Shown in pieces: positions 56,617-64,000 of a stretch of 64,000 nt of DNA. Numbering within the stretch: position 1 is the first letter of the stretch; every line of letters begins with the position of its first letter. The notes under the pieces are model-generated. The model was not told the origin of the DNA and did not search any database. It was given only the letters and a program-made list of their open reading frames with translations. Made by a program: the position numbers and the translations under genes. This DNA comes from Mycolicibacterium elephantis DSM 44368 (GTDB taxonomy: Bacteria; Actinomycetota; Actinomycetes; Mycobacteriales; Mycobacteriaceae), in the NCBI RefSeq assembly GCF_004014805.1, contig NZ_ATDN01000023.1:153255-217254 (forward strand), in the 5' to 3' direction.

Positions 56617-57160
56617 CCTGTACGCCCGCGGCGCGCAGGTCCTCGACGGCCTTTTCGGTCGTCTCCGGTGCCACACCGGCGGTGTAGTCCAGCAACACGC
56701 GCGTGGTGAACCCGGCCTTGGCCGCGTCGGTGGCGGTGGCCCGCACGCAGTGGTCGGTGGCGATCCCGACCACGTCGACCTCGTCGACCCCGCGCTGCCG
56801 CAGCCAGTCGGCGAGCGGGGTGCCGTCGTCGTCGGTGCCCTCGAAGCCGCTGTAGGCCGCCGAGTAGTGGCCCTTGCGGAACACGGCTTCCACGGCGCTG
56901 GCGTCGAAGTCCGGATGGAATTCCGCGCCCGGGGTGTCGGCAACGCAGTGCCTCGGCCACGACACCTTGTAGTCGGGGGTGTCGGAGAAGTGGTCACCGG
57001 GATCGATGTGAAAATCCTTGGTGGCCACGATGTGCGCATAGTCGGAGCGGTCAGCGAGCAGCCGGGTGACGTTGCGCGCCACCTCGGCGCCGCCGGTCAC
57101 GGCCAGCGATCCGCCCTCGCAGAAGTCGTTCTGCACGTCGACGATGATCAGCGCTTTCAT
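56609..57160 (-). CDS. pncA: Nicotinamidase/pyrazinamidase PncA
   Basis: A 183-residue amidase converting nicotinamide to nicotinate for NAD recycling; in mycobacteria the same enzyme type activates pyrazinamide. Catalytic triad Asp8, Lys96, Cys138 and metal ligands Asp49, His51, His57, His71 all fall at the standard positions. Motifs MKALIIVDVQNDFCEGGSL and GIATDHCVRATATDA are textbook. It is possibly read with the membrane genes that lie upstream on the same strand (19-base gap). Confidence 0.96.
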   Translation of the reverse strand: MKALIIVDVQNDFCEGGSLAVTGGAEVARNVTRLLADRSDYAHIVATKDFHIDPGDHFSDTPDYKVSWPRHCVADTPGAEFHPDFDASAVEAVFRKGHYSAAYSGFEGTDDDGTPLADWLRQRGVDEVDVVGIATDHCVRATATDAAKAGFTTRVLLDYTAGVAPETTEKAVEDLRAAGVQVS

Positions 57161-57178
57161 ACCCCAACCGTAGCGCCG

Positions 57179-58477
57179 TTATCCGCCGAAGAGCAGATAC
57201 AGCCCGGTGAAGGTGTAACCGACCATCACCAGCATCATCGCCAGCTGGCCGGTCAGCTGATGGCCCGCGGGCAGCAGACGCAGCGCGCGGTCATGGGCGG
57301 CGACGACGCCGGCGACGTGGCCCGCCAGCACGCAACCGACTTTGATGGTGGACAGCACCGAAGGATGGAGGGACAGCACGTAGTTGACATCGGCATCCAG
57401 CCCGAACAGCAGGAAGACCGTCTGCTGACCGCGTTCCACCAGATAGGTCAGGTAGTGCGCGAACACGTAGCCGATCACGATCGGGATCAGCGAATGCGCC
57501 ATCTGCCCGGGCAGCGCACGTCGCCGCCCGCGGTCGACGCCTCCGGTCGCGACGGCCGCCAACCAAAACGTGGCCGCGACGACCCCGATGAACAGCAGCA
57601 GGCCCGCAGTCTGGATCACGGTGGCGGTCAGGGTCGACGTGGCGTGCTCGTCGACGAAGTTGCGCCACCGCGGCTGCGCCGAAAAACTGTCGAAGGCCGT
57701 CGATCCCAGCAGCACCGCCATGATCGCGACGACGCCCGGCCGGATCGGCAGCGACGGCAGGTGGTCGAACGGATTGCCGAGGGCGACCAGGCCGCTGCGC
57801 GGATCGCGCCGCCACGGCGACAGCCGCGACACCGCGATGCTGTACACCTCGAACGGGTCGGCGCGGCCGTACCAGCACCGACCGAAGCACAGCCCGCCGG
57901 CCAGGGTGACGACCAGATAGATCAGCAACCAAATCCTGATGGCGCCAAGCGATCCGGGGTCGGGGCTGGCGAGCTCGAGCCACACGAACGCGAACAGGCC
58001 CAGCGCGGCGGGCCAGTAGCCCAGCGCCGCCGGATAGGCGCGGCGCAGGGAACGCCAGCCCAGCAGCCGATGCACCGCCCGAATCGGTGAGATCGCCCGC
58101 CACACCGGGCCGGCCACCAGCGACAGAGCCACCAGACCCACCCACAGCAGCACGTAGAACACACCGGGCAGCGGATTGTCGGCGTTCTGCGGCCGGATGA
58201 ACGACGCCACCGCGACCCATACGGCGAACAGCAGCCCCGCCAGCGCGACGGTCCATCGGGTGGCTGGGGCATCGATCACCGTCGTCACCCAGCGCGGCAA
58301 CGGGCGCGCCGGCTTGTCGGGGTCGAACTGGGGTTGCCGCCATGCGAACGCGACGACCGCGAAGGTGAATGTCAGCGTCCACGCCGCACCGATCAGGGCG
58401 TAGGTGAACGGGATCGGCAGATCGGTCGAGCCGCCAAGGCCGTGCGCCAGCACGACCTGCGACGGGTCGGTGTTCAC
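57179..58477 (-). CDS. Polytopic membrane protein (fenitrothion-hydrolase-like)
   Basis: A 432-residue protein with about ten membrane helices and a conserved-looking loop FGRCWYGRADPFEVYSIAVS, RLSPWRRDP, PGVVAIMAVLLGSTAFDSFS. Actinobacterial proteins with this loop are, as I recall, sometimes labelled fenitrothion hydrolase after a Burkholderia membrane enzyme; true activity is unproven. His residues in HPSVLSTIKVGCVLAGHVAG and AHDRALRLLPAGHQL could bind metal. It starts at GTG-overlap distance from the lipoprotein gene (4-base overlap), last in a four-gene operon. Confidence 0.78.
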   Translation of the reverse strand: MNTDPSQVVLAHGLGGSTDLPIPFTYALIGAAWTLTFTFAVVAFAWRQPQFDPDKPARPLPRWVTTVIDAPATRWTVALAGLLFAVWVAVASFIRPQNADNPLPGVFYVLLWVGLVALSLVAGPVWRAISPIRAVHRLLGWRSLRRAYPAALGYWPAALGLFAFVWLELASPDPGSLGAIRIWLLIYLVVTLAGGLCFGRCWYGRADPFEVYSIAVSRLSPWRRDPRSGLVALGNPFDHLPSLPIRPGVVAIMAVLLGSTAFDSFSAQPRWRNFVDEHATSTLTATVIQTAGLLLFIGVVAATFWLAAVATGGVDRGRRRALPGQMAHSLIPIVIGYVFAHYLTYLVERGQQTVFLLFGLDADVNYVLSLHPSVLSTIKVGCVLAGHVAGVVAAHDRALRLLPAGHQLTGQLAMMLVMVGYTFTGLYLLFGG

Positions 58478-58890
58478 CGCACCTGGATGGTCGCGACGAT
58501 CTTGTTCGCGTCGTGCAGCTCCACTTCGACCCGGCCGGGGATGTCGACGGTGAACTGGAACTGCTGGCCGGGCTCGGGCTTGATCTGGAAGTTGTGCTCG
58601 GGGGTGGAGTGCACGTGCAGTTCGTCGGGGGCGTCGCTGTTGACCCGGACCACGATCGGCTCGCCGACCTTCGCCTCCAGCTGTTCGTTGGTGGGATCGA
58701 CCTGTCCGCCTTCAATGGTGAGATCGAGGGTGACGCGGTCGGCCGGGCGCTGCTGATCGGTCAAGTCCGACGGGCTCGCGGGCGACGCGGGCGGCGACGT
58801 TCCCTCCGCGGTGTCGCCGTCTTGCGAGCCGCATCCGGCGGCGACGAGAGCGGCGGTGGCCAGGACGAGAAGTGCCTTACGACTGATCAC
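58474..58890 (-). CDS. Cupredoxin-like lipoprotein
   Basis: A 138-residue lipoprotein (signal MISRKALLVLATAALVAAGC, lipobox VAAGC). After a disordered Thr/Pro/Ser linker comes a beta-sandwich domain of about 85 residues, RVTLDLTIEGGQVDPTNEQL onward, with GEPIVVRVNSDAPDELHVHS and FQFTVDIPGRVEVELHDANK. The layout is cupredoxin-like, but the usual Cys-His-Met copper loop is absent; a His cluster (HVHSTPEH, ELHD) remains. It starts at GTG 58890, inside the stop of the 53-codon gene, and its own end overlaps the next membrane gene. Confidence 0.8.
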   Translation of the reverse strand: MISRKALLVLATAALVAAGCGSQDGDTAEGTSPPASPASPSDLTDQQRPADRVTLDLTIEGGQVDPTNEQLEAKVGEPIVVRVNSDAPDELHVHSTPEHNFQIKPEPGQQFQFTVDIPGRVEVELHDANKIVATIQVR

Positions 58891-59048
58891 GATCCTCCAT
58901 CTTTGTTTCCGGGCTTGCGGCGGTTCTTCACCGCTATGTAAGCAACGACGCCGGCGACCACGATCGCCGGGGCGAACGCCGGCACGGCGAGCCAAATCGG
59001 ATGGTCGGCGAGGATGACGACGTTCGGGTCGTTGGGCACAGCCGTCAT
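58887..59048 (-). CDS. 53-residue single-helix membrane protein
   Basis: A short gene from ATG 59048 to TGA 58887. Acidic head (MTAVPNDPNVVILADHPIW), one membrane helix (LAVPAFAPAIVVAGVVAYIA), then a basic tail (VKNRRKPGNKD). It begins 4 bases after the stop of the large membrane gene and overlaps the lipoprotein start by 4 (GTGA). The spacing, helix and charge pattern all support a real gene of the operon. Confidence 0.8.
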   Translation of the reverse strand: MTAVPNDPNVVILADHPIWLAVPAFAPAIVVAGVVAYIAVKNRRKPGNKDGGS

Positions 59049-59052
59049 GCCG

Positions 59053-60897
59053 TCACGCCTGAGCGGTGGGTCGCAACTCGGCCTCGCTGCCGCTCGGTTC
59101 GGACTTGTTCAGCCGTCCCGCGCCCCAGGTGACCCCGGCGACCATGACCAGCGTGCAGAACAGCACGATCAAACAGCCGATGAGCCATAGCGTTTCGGGC
59201 ACGTCGGGGCTGCGCTCGCGCTGCAGAATCGTGATCTCGGCGACGAACGGCCGCGTCATCGTCGCTTCGGCGGGCACCTCTGTCGCACCGATACCCGGGT
59301 CTGCGGCCAGATAGATCGGCACCGCGGCCAACGTCTTGCCGTCGTGTACGCGTAGCAGCGTCTTCCAAGAGCCAGACGCCGGCATCGGCTCGGTCGAGCG
59401 GAAGTGGCCGGGACCCACGGTCTCGAGGTGGTCGATGAACAGGCCGCGCTGGTTCGCGATGCCGCCCTGCCAACCCAGCACCGACACCCAGTTGGGGTTC
59501 TCGCTGAGCAGGTTCGCGGGCGTGAGCTGGACGTCTGCGGTCACCTGCCGTTGGTCGCCGATACTCGGTGCCTCAGTGAGAGTGATTGTGGCGGTGGCGC
59601 TTTCGGGGACGTCATAGCGCAGCCCGTTGGCGGTGGCGGCACCGATGACGACGACCGTGAGCGCGACCAGCCCGATCCCGATCGCGCGTCCGGGCAGCGG
59701 CTGATCGCACAGCACCATGCCGAGCATCGCGCCGCAGGCGCCGGTGAGCACCGCGACGGGAACCGACATCGCGAGGGCTTCGGGCCACAGGCTGGTCTCC
59801 CACGGATATGGGTAAACCGCGTTGATCCACAACGATTCCAGCCAGAGCCCGACCGTGCCGATCGCCAGACCGCTGACGAGCCCGAACACGATCGGCCGCT
59901 TGAGCAGCGGCGTCAGCGCGATCAACTCGACGAGGACGGCCGCGCCGAGGTAGAGCGGGAACCAGCTGTTCGGCGCGTCGAGCACCGGTCCGACCGCAAG
60001 TGAGACCAGGCCCCGCAGTCCGATCGCGAGCAGCGCAGCGAGGATCGCCGCCCCGCGCCCCATGAAGATCCGGGCGCCGACCAACGCGAAGGCGGCGGCC
60101 GCGGCGATCAGCATGGGCTGGAACACCTGGCGGAACTGCTGTACGCCGAAGTCGAACTCGATTTGGTACACCGACATGCCGATGAGCACGCCGGCGAAGG
60201 CCAGATACTGCACGAACTTGAGGCCGATGCCGTCGCGCGGCTTCTCGTCACCCATCGCTCGCCGCCCCTCGTGCTCGAGGTACAGGGCCGCGAGGGTGGA
60301 GAAGCCGGCACCGCCGATCATCATCAAATGGGTGGGACCCCAAAGTGTTACGTCCTGACCGAAGATCCGGTGCCAGATGTCATCGAGCGGGAAGCCCAGG
60401 AGTGCGTACAGACCGCAGCCGGCCATCACGATGCCGCCGACCGGTGCGTACCAGCTGTCGGTGATCCTCACGGCCGACGGGCCGGGTTTGTCTTCGGCTC
60501 CCCCAAGGGGCAACACCATCGCAAGGCAGCCCGCGACGAAGATGAAGAACAGCCCGGCCAGGATGAAGTAGTGCGCGGGGTTGGCAAGGGGCCCCTCGTC
60601 TCGGCCCGCGCCGATGTGCAGGCTGACGTCCCAGATGAAGCCGAACAGCGCGCAGATGATCGCGGTGATGAACAGTGCGATGGGCAGCGCCACCCACGGC
60701 GGGCGCTTGAAGCGGCGCCCCGACCAGTCGGCGAGGCGGGTCAGCCAGGTGATCTTGCGGCTGCGATGCAGCCAGCCGATCCACAGCAGCAATGCCGTGA
60801 CCACGACCGCGAAGATCGACAGGCCGATGACTTCGTTGAGTGCGGCGCCGCCGCCCTCGTCCTGCGCGACGAGGGAAATTTCCGTCATGTCCGTCAT
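59053..60897 (-). CDS. Large polytopic membrane protein with extracytoplasmic domain
   Basis: About 614 residues. Residues 1-425 hold roughly 12 membrane helices, including HYFILAGLFFIFVAGCLAM and HRIFGQDVTLWGPTHLMMIG, which has two His in a conserved-looking loop. Then there is an extracytoplasmic beta-rich domain of about 140 residues (ATATITLTEAPSIGDQRQVT onward) and a final helix near 575-600. The start is ATG 60897, after a GGTGGGG; GTG 60906 and ATG 60888 are alternatives. It is first in the operon. Metal transport, redox or hydrolase complexes are possible; function unknown. Confidence 0.75.
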   Translation of the reverse strand: MTDMTEISLVAQDEGGGAALNEVIGLSIFAVVVTALLLWIGWLHRSRKITWLTRLADWSGRRFKRPPWVALPIALFITAIICALFGFIWDVSLHIGAGRDEGPLANPAHYFILAGLFFIFVAGCLAMVLPLGGAEDKPGPSAVRITDSWYAPVGGIVMAGCGLYALLGFPLDDIWHRIFGQDVTLWGPTHLMMIGGAGFSTLAALYLEHEGRRAMGDEKPRDGIGLKFVQYLAFAGVLIGMSVYQIEFDFGVQQFRQVFQPMLIAAAAAFALVGARIFMGRGAAILAALLAIGLRGLVSLAVGPVLDAPNSWFPLYLGAAVLVELIALTPLLKRPIVFGLVSGLAIGTVGLWLESLWINAVYPYPWETSLWPEALAMSVPVAVLTGACGAMLGMVLCDQPLPGRAIGIGLVALTVVVIGAATANGLRYDVPESATATITLTEAPSIGDQRQVTADVQLTPANLLSENPNWVSVLGWQGGIANQRGLFIDHLETVGPGHFRSTEPMPASGSWKTLLRVHDGKTLAAVPIYLAADPGIGATEVPAEATMTRPFVAEITILQRERSPDVPETLWLIGCLIVLFCTLVMVAGVTWGAGRLNKSEPSGSEAELRPTAQA

Positions 60898-60980
60898 GTG
60901 CCCCACCCGGTGGATATCGGAGGAAACTTCTTACTCAGCAGTAATGTTGCCAGAATTCGGTGCCGCCAAACCAGGCTCCG

Positions 60981-62462
60981 CTAGGCCACCACCCGGAAGG
61001 TCTGCAGTGATGGATCGGCGGCATCCGGGAGGTTCATGCCGGCCTGCAGGCCGGTACGCAGATAGTCGATGACGGCCGTGTTGAGCCGCTCACCCGGGAC
61101 GACGGCGGGGATGCCGGGCGGGTAGGGCGTGATCTGCTCGGCGGCGATGCGGCCTTCGGCCTTGTCGGCGGGTACTGCTTCGGTGCGGCCGAAGAACGCG
61201 TCGCGGGGCAGCTTGACGGTCTCCAATTCGATCTCCTCCGGCGACGGCAGCCGCACCGGTGGTGGTTTGTCGAAGTCGTTGGCGGCCTTGCGCCAGGCCC
61301 ACAGCGAGTCCAGCAGCCGTTCGCAGGTCAGTTTGTCGTCGGCGAACGACATCGTGGCGAGAATGCGTCGATGGTCGCTCATGCCGAGGTCGATCTGGCG
61401 GTGTTCACGCAGCCAGTCGGCGGCCTGGTAGCCCGACGTTCCTGCGCCGGACACGTCGATCAGCACTTGGAGGCGGTCGAGGTCGTGGGAGGCTTCGACG
61501 CCGAGAAGCTCGGCGTCGAGTACCTCGATGTCGGGGATCAGCTCGATGTCGTCGCGCAGTCCGCCGACCAATTCGATTGCGGCGCCGAGGAGGTCGTGGC
61601 CGTGCTGGACCATCTGTCTGCGCCAACCGTCCATCGCGGCGTAGATCGGCACGCTGGGGCTGGTGGTCATGAGTAGGTCGGCGCATGCGGAAAGGCGGGT
61701 CTGGTCGATCAGATCGCCTTGCAGGTGAAAGACCGATCCCTGTTCGAACCCGGCGCCCATCTTGTGCACGCTCACGACGCACACGTCGGCGCCGGCGTCC
61801 ATCGCCCACGTCGGGAGCTTCTCGTGGAACGGCAGGTGTGCGCCCCATGCCTCGTCGACGATGAGCGGCTTGCCGCGGTCGTGGCACACGCGTGCGATGC
61901 CGGCGATGTCGGCGCAGGTGCCGTAGGGGCTGGGGCTGACGACGAGCGCGCCTGCGGCGTCGGGGTGGGCGTCCCACGCTCGTTCGAACTCCGCGGGTGA
62001 CGGCGGATGAGAGATGTGTTGGTCGGCGTCCCAGCGCGGGGTGACCCAACGCGGCTGCACACCGGAGAAGATCAGCCCGGCGACGATGGATTTGTGGCTG
62101 TCGCGGGGGACGATCAGGCTGCCGCCTGACGAGCCCGCGGACTGGTCCGGGCCGCCGGCGACGGCCATCATCGCCGCTTTCACCGAAAGGGAGCTGCCGC
62201 AGGTTGAGAACCAGGCGATCTCGGCGCCGACGGCTTCGGCCATCAAGTCCTCGGCGCGCTGGAGGTATTTGTTGCTCGAACGCCGGTCATCGAGGCCGCC
62301 GTTGGCAAGCAGGTCGTCCCGGAAGGCTTCGGGGCCCAGCACGCCGAGCACGCGGTCGTCGACGCCGCGGCCCTGGCGGTGACCGGGTGGGGTGAAGCCA
62401 TAGCGGTCACGCTTGCGGTAGTCGACCAGAGCATCCAAGAGTGGCGCTTCGGATTGGTCCAT
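60981..62462 (-). CDS. Orn/Lys/Arg decarboxylase-type PLP enzyme
   Basis: A 493-residue fold-type I PLP enzyme of the Orn/Lys/Arg decarboxylase major group. The PLP-binding Lys is in VVSVHKMGAGFEQGSV. Other motifs: TPPGHRQGRG, FSTCGSSLSVKAAMMA, VPRDSHKSIVAGL, PSPYGTCADI and DEAWGAHLPFH, which supplies the Asp that contacts the pyridine N. The C-terminal domain has EQITPYPPGIPAVVPGE. It makes a polyamine or diamine from a basic amino acid; which one is uncertain. It starts at ATG 62462. Confidence 0.9.
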   Translation of the reverse strand: MDQSEAPLLDALVDYRKRDRYGFTPPGHRQGRGVDDRVLGVLGPEAFRDDLLANGGLDDRRSSNKYLQRAEDLMAEAVGAEIAWFSTCGSSLSVKAAMMAVAGGPDQSAGSSGGSLIVPRDSHKSIVAGLIFSGVQPRWVTPRWDADQHISHPPSPAEFERAWDAHPDAAGALVVSPSPYGTCADIAGIARVCHDRGKPLIVDEAWGAHLPFHEKLPTWAMDAGADVCVVSVHKMGAGFEQGSVFHLQGDLIDQTRLSACADLLMTTSPSVPIYAAMDGWRRQMVQHGHDLLGAAIELVGGLRDDIELIPDIEVLDAELLGVEASHDLDRLQVLIDVSGAGTSGYQAADWLREHRQIDLGMSDHRRILATMSFADDKLTCERLLDSLWAWRKAANDFDKPPPVRLPSPEEIELETVKLPRDAFFGRTEAVPADKAEGRIAAEQITPYPPGIPAVVPGERLNTAVIDYLRTGLQAGMNLPDAADPSLQTFRVVA

Positions 62463-62479
62463 GTCGGCCGGTTACCCGA

Positions 62480-63658
62480 TTACGGGGTGAGCACCACCTT
62501 GACCATGCCGTCCTCTTTCTTCTGGAAGGTTTCATAGGCCCCGGGTGCGGCCTCGAGCGGCAGCCGGTGGGTGGCGAACTGCTCGACGCCGAGCGGATCG
62601 TCGGCGGTGAGCAGGGGCATGATGTCGGGCACCCAGCGCTTGACGTTGGCCTGACCCATCCGGAGCTGAATCTGCTTGTCGAACAACGTCATCAGGTTGA
62701 TCGGGTCGGCTGCGCCGCCGTAGACGCCGGACAGTGAGATGGTGCCGCCGCGACGCACCAGGGAAATGGCGGAGTTGAGCGCGGCGAGCCGGTCGACGCC
62801 GGCGCGCTTCATGACGACCCGTCCCACCGGGGACGGCAGGAACCCGCTGGCAGTCTGCGCGGCCTCGGCGATCGGGGAGCCGTGGGCCTCCATCCCGACG
62901 GCGTCGATCACCGAGTCGGCGCCGCGGCCCTGGGTGTGGCTCTTGACGACTTCGTCGGCGTCGTCGCGGCGGAGATCGATGACCTCCTCGCAGTAGTCGC
63001 GGGCTCGGTCGAGGCGCTCGTCGACCAAGTCCACGCCGATCACTTTGCAGCCCTTGCGATGTGAGGCGATGCGGCAAGCCATGGAACCGATCGGGCCGAG
63101 GCCGAGGACCACCAGGGTGCCGCCGTCGGGCACCGCGGCGTATTCGACGGCCTGCCAGGCGGTGGGCAGCACATCGGAGAGGTAGACGTAGCGTTCGTCA
63201 GGCCCGTCGACGGGCACCTTGATGTGGGTGTACTGGGCTTGGGGAACGCGTAGGTATTCGGCTTGGCCGCCGGCGACCTCGCCGTAGAGCTTGGAGTAGC
63301 CGAAGAGGGCGGCGCCTGTGCCCTGGTCTCGGTTCTGGGTGGTCTCGCATTGGCTCTGCAGTCCTTGGTCGCACATGAAGCAATGGCCGCAGGAGATGTT
63401 GAACGGGATGACCACGCGGTCGCCGACTTTCAAGCCGTCGACATCGCGGCCGACCTCCTCGACCACGCCCATCGCCTCGTGCCCGAGGATGTCGCCCTCG
63501 CTCATGAACGCGCCGAGCACTTCGTACAGATGCAGGTCCGAGCCGCAGATATTGGTGCTGGTGACGCGGATGATCGCGTCGTTGGGTTCCTTGATCGTCG
63601 GGTCGGGCACGTTGTCGACGGAGACCTTCCGTCGGCCTTGCCAGGTCACTGCGCGCAT
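62480..63658 (-). CDS. Zinc-dependent alcohol/formaldehyde dehydrogenase-type
   Basis: A 392-residue MDR-family dehydrogenase. Catalytic zinc site NICGSDLHLYE and GHEAMGVVEEVG; structural zinc loop CGHCFMCDQGLQSQC (four Cys). The Rossmann fold is VVLGLGPIGSMACRIA with NAD-preferring GVDLVDERL. The long form with TNICGSDLH and GQANVKRWVPDIMPLL is typical of the glutathione-independent formaldehyde/threonine-dehydrogenase-like subgroup. It starts at ATG 63658, with GAGGAGG six bases upstream. The 17-base gap to the decarboxylase gene suggests one transcript. Confidence 0.9.
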   Translation of the reverse strand: MRAVTWQGRRKVSVDNVPDPTIKEPNDAIIRVTSTNICGSDLHLYEVLGAFMSEGDILGHEAMGVVEEVGRDVDGLKVGDRVVIPFNISCGHCFMCDQGLQSQCETTQNRDQGTGAALFGYSKLYGEVAGGQAEYLRVPQAQYTHIKVPVDGPDERYVYLSDVLPTAWQAVEYAAVPDGGTLVVLGLGPIGSMACRIASHRKGCKVIGVDLVDERLDRARDYCEEVIDLRRDDADEVVKSHTQGRGADSVIDAVGMEAHGSPIAEAAQTASGFLPSPVGRVVMKRAGVDRLAALNSAISLVRRGGTISLSGVYGGAADPINLMTLFDKQIQLRMGQANVKRWVPDIMPLLTADDPLGVEQFATHRLPLEAAPGAYETFQKKEDGMVKVVLTP

Positions 63659-63914
63659 GGGCATCCTCCTCGAAGTCGTGCTAGAGGCGTGCCCGTTGAG
63701 GCGGAAGCCAAACACCGCATTGGGCTCGCGGGGGCGTTTGGCGTCGATTTCTGCCGCACGGTTGTGGCAGCGCTGTGATCACGACGGCGACGCAGAATTC
63801 GCGAGTATTGGGCGCGGCGCGGTGCGGCTGCCCACCTGGCGCATATTGGCGAGTGGTGCACCTGCAGTCGGGGCGTATTCGGCGAGAAAACTTGCCGCGG
63901 AGGACTATCCGTGC

Positions 63915-64000
63915 TCAGGGTACGACGGTGGCCTCGCACGCGTTGAGTCTGCGTTCGGTGTTGATGCGTGTGGTGGTTTCGGCGGCGCGGGTGCGTCGTC
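63915..64000 (-). CDS. C-terminal end of probable DUF222/HNH endonuclease protein (partial)
   Basis: An open frame enters from the right edge and ends at TGA 63915; only 27 residues are visible (RRTRAAETTTRINTERRLNA onward). The RTRA...RI..ERRLN pattern resembles the C-terminus of 13E12-repeat/DUF222 HNH proteins, which occur in many copies in mycobacteria and behave like mobile elements. Too little is visible for certainty. The 256 bases between it and the dehydrogenase start hold no gene I can support. Confidence 0.4.
   Translation of the reverse strand, partial: RRTRAAETTTRINTERRLNACEATVVP

Overview
The window is very GC-rich chromosomal DNA from a mycobacterium, most likely a fast-growing Mycolicibacterium-type species. 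The basis is gene content and family character: trehalose synthase next to maltokinase, an FusA2-type second EF-G next to a PPOX/F420-type oxidoreductase, a rhomboid next to a membrane esterase, haemophore-like secreted proteins, a mycobacterial-type MTHFR-like protein, ANTAR proteins and a cobalamin riboswitch upstream of metE. Genes are densely packed. Many are joined by 4-base ATGA/GTGA overlaps, and GTG or TTG starts are common. I saw no rRNA, tRNA, CRISPR array, prophage or insertion sequence. The only mobile-type hint is the tail of a probable DUF222/HNH protein at the right edge.

Left part (1-30,000). A truncated nitroreductase is followed by a SigH-like ECF sigma factor that heads a same-strand run (SDR, cupin, ThuA-like protein, DUF899). 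On the minus strand lie an M42 peptidase, a small Cys-containing exported protein, SelO and a stand-alone ANTAR protein. Then come an MTHFR-like gene, the long RNA helicase HrpA, a lipoprotein glutaminyl cyclase, a serine esterase and two exported proteins, one of them haemophore-like. The plus strand continues with rhomboid, esterase, a coiled-coil protein and a five-gene membrane operon (DUF4129, small membrane protein, MoxR ATPase, DUF58, small membrane protein). An MHS-type MFS transporter and an EamA-like transporter follow.

Centre (26,100-45,300). A partner-switching cluster spans 26,129-30,847. It contains GAF-ANTAR, STAS, a five-part SpoIIE phosphatase, an RsbT-like kinase, what looks like a truncated RsbS, and a divergent STAS gene. 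To its right are a lipoprotein, a sedolisin (S53) protease, a zinc-ribbon membrane protein, FusA2, a PPOX protein, a complete four-gene ABC importer, a MarR regulator, a phosphoribosyltransferase, a HugZ-like protein and an XRE-like protein.

Right part (45,300-64,000). treS-mak and, on the other strand, glgX represent trehalose/alpha-glucan metabolism. A strong 21-bp inverted repeat closes mak against a convergent glycoside hydrolase. A cobalamin riboswitch controls metE, which overlaps pncA tail to tail. Next is a four-gene membrane operon (57,179-60,897), including a 53-codon gene and a cupredoxin-like lipoprotein; it is the best candidate here for a poorly described system. A PLP-dependent Orn/Lys/Arg decarboxylase-type enzyme and a zinc alcohol dehydrogenase complete the window. 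All family calls come from reading motifs; no database search was possible.
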